Assembly: GCA_024036415.1 (NCBI GenBank)
Contig: JAMWET010001656.1
Coordinates: forward strand, 258,501-322,500
Length of the DNA stretch: 64,000 nucleotides
DNA from: Prochilodus magdalenae
Lineage: Eukaryota; Chordata; Actinopteri; Characiformes; Prochilodontidae
Reading direction: 5' to 3'
Both the position numbers and the translations under genes were made by a program. Numbering within the stretch: position 1 is the stretch's first letter; every line of letters starts with the position of its first letter. Under the pieces are notes generated by a model, which worked only from the letters and a program-made list of their open reading frames with translations, had not been told where the DNA came from and did no database searches. Below, in pieces: positions 62,851-64,000 of the stretch.

Positions 62851-62939
62851 ACAGTACAGGTACACTGAATATTAGAATAACGATAGTAGTGTGTGGGTTT
62901 GAATGCATCCAGTGAATTTCAACCTCCAGTACTGAAGGT

Positions 62940-63068
62940 GGTGATATAACCCGCTCCCGGAGGGCGCGAAAACGTAATTTCCGGTTGCGCACGCATGCGT
63001 CTCATTCTTCGTGTCGCGTTTTGTACGATTTTTGTTGTCTGTGTGTCCGCTGTTAGCGCTGAACAAAC
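62940..63068 (+). promoter_or_regulatory. snrpg promoter with ETS and NRF-1 type sites
   Basis: A CpG-dense patch just upstream of the snrpg ATG. ATTTCCGGT (about 62977-62985) is an ETS-type element, directly followed by TTGCGCACGCATGCGTC (about 62985-63001), which matches the palindromic NRF-1 consensus. There is no TATA box. This fits a TATA-less housekeeping promoter, with a 5' UTR of perhaps 50 bases. Confidence 0.6.
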
Positions 63069-63457
63069 ATGAGCAAAGCACACCCGCCAGAGTTGAAGAA
63101 GTAAGTATTTGTCAAGTTATCTTTTGTATAATTAGGTATTCTGGATATTTGTAAGGCACTTTGCTCAAAAATGAGCTCGCGCTAATTTAGCTCGGTAGCC
63201 GGTAGCACTACATGGATAAGATGTAGTCGAGTTGCATCGGTCATGCTTTTGTCGTTCGAAAATGATCCGAAACCAAACAAAAACTTGTTTAAAGCCAACT
63301 TAATGTTTTATTTTGAAAATGTGATTTCTTCTACACGTTGCTGAAGTTAGCTACTCGTGTAATCGGCAATAAGATCAAAGCACGAACAAAGATAACTAAA
63401 CGTGTAATTCATTTGTTTCATTTTCTTTTTTAGGTTTATGGACAAGAAACTGTCATG
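63069..63457 (+). CDS. snrpg: Small nuclear ribonucleoprotein G (Sm protein G), first two exons
   Basis: Core Sm-ring protein of spliceosomal snRNPs, nuclear and cytoplasmic. Exon 1, 63069-63100, encodes MSKAHPPELK and two bases of a Lys codon before GTAAGT. Exon 2, 63435-63457, completes it with KFMDKKLS and one base before GTGAGT. The joined peptide is the exact N-terminus of vertebrate SNRPG and leads into the Sm1 motif. The remaining exons (about 57 residues) are not found before the window ends and must lie to the right. Confidence 0.93.
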
Positions 63458-63554
63458 TGAGTGCCCTTTCAGTCAAATGTTAACGGATAAACGACATTGT
63501 TTTAATCAAGTTGTGAATGATACAGGGAGCTTAAGTCATATTGGTTAAGTCATC

Positions 63555-63735
63555 TGTGTGGGTTTCCTCCCACCGTTTGAAGACATGCAGACTGACTAGT
63601 TGGAGATATTTTAGGTGAAAATGTTTGTGTGCATCCTGTTTCCTGCCTTCTGCCAACTGAGCGCTGGGATGGGCTCCAGCACTCTCTGGGGCTCAGGGGG
63701 GTAAGCTGTATGTATGTATGTATGTATGTAAAGAT
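63555..63735 (+). repeat. Teleost interspersed repeat with (TATG)n tail
   Basis: GTGTGGGTTTCCTCCCACCG, AAGACATGCAG, CTGCCTTCTGCCAACTGAGC and GCTGGGATGGGCTCCAGCAC are the diagnostic blocks of a very common fish repeat, followed by a TGTATGTATG tract. It lies within snrpg intron 2. Confidence 0.65.
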
Positions 63736-64000
63736 GCTGAAGTCACAAGGCACAGTAACCCCCTTTTAATTTCAGTGTTAAAATAATAAGACTGGATGCA
63801 TGGAGTCATTTTTCACAAATTCTGTAGTCAAACTGAAAAGTTATTGTTCTATTATTAATGTAACTTCTTAAACTCATCTTTTTGTAATGCCTAGGTTATT
63901 ATTCCTCTTACACCAAGCTTTTCATTTGGCACATGTTAGCTTGGCAGTTCTTTGTTGTTTCCTGAGCTGCAGCTTTGCAGCTATACTCTAGATCCCGATA

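Larger units (their letters stand above)
60637..63068. other. Zinc-finger gene 3' UTR and spacer before snrpg
   Basis: Contains a Tc1-derived non-autonomous element (60968-61537), AT-rich sequence without recognised features (about 61540-62600), a reversed retroposon 3' end (62605-62850) and the snrpg promoter. The AATAAA motifs nearest the zinc-finger stop lie inside the Tc1-derived element, so it may supply the polyadenylation signal. No coding exon is supported. Confidence 0.55.

Noticed and set aside
1..64000. CRISPR arrays, bacterial operons, tRNA or rRNA genes
   Set aside because: None seen. The only direct repeats are microsatellites, transposons and short tandem duplications, and gene structure is spliced eukaryotic throughout.

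Overview
The window is vertebrate nuclear DNA, almost certainly from a teleost fish. Genes are split into short exons by AT-rich introns with GT-AG junctions. The introns and spacers carry many degraded Tc1/mariner transposons, a fold-back DNA repeat, an L2-type LINE tail, a tRNA-type SINE and long microsatellites. The repeat types resemble those I know from otophysan fishes (characins, catfishes), but the species cannot be named from the sequence.

Layout. (1) 1-6118: no host exon found; a decayed endogenous retrovirus lies at the left end. (2) 6119-36413, plus strand: 24 exons of an inactive dipeptidyl-peptidase-like membrane protein of the DPP6/DPP10 group, an auxiliary subunit type for Kv4 potassium channels. 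Everything from the membrane helix to the stop is present (776 residues); the short cytoplasmic first exon is not found. The serine-hydrolase nucleophile is replaced by glycine. (3) 40881-50618, plus strand: complete mitochondrial citrate synthase (cs), 11 exons, 468 residues. (4) 57536-54440, minus strand: complete coq10a (mitochondrial coenzyme Q-binding START-domain protein), 5 exons, 248 residues, tail-to-tail with cs. (5) 59221-60636, plus strand: an unnamed eight-finger C2H2 zinc-finger gene, head-to-head with coq10a across a probable shared promoter. (6) 63069-63457 onward, plus strand: the first two exons of snrpg (Sm protein G); the rest lies beyond the right edge.

The genes are not an operon and have unrelated jobs (ion-channel modulation, TCA cycle, respiratory-chain quinone handling, probable transcription control, splicing). 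The cs-coq10a pair matches the human chromosome 12q13 neighbourhood as I know it. That makes the DPP-like gene the most interesting item: DPP10 (human 2q) and DPP6 (human 7q) are in HOX-paralogon regions, and this gene sits in the HOXC-type region. It may be a third, mammal-lost ohnolog of the family. No CRISPR, bacterial or wholly novel multi-gene system was seen.
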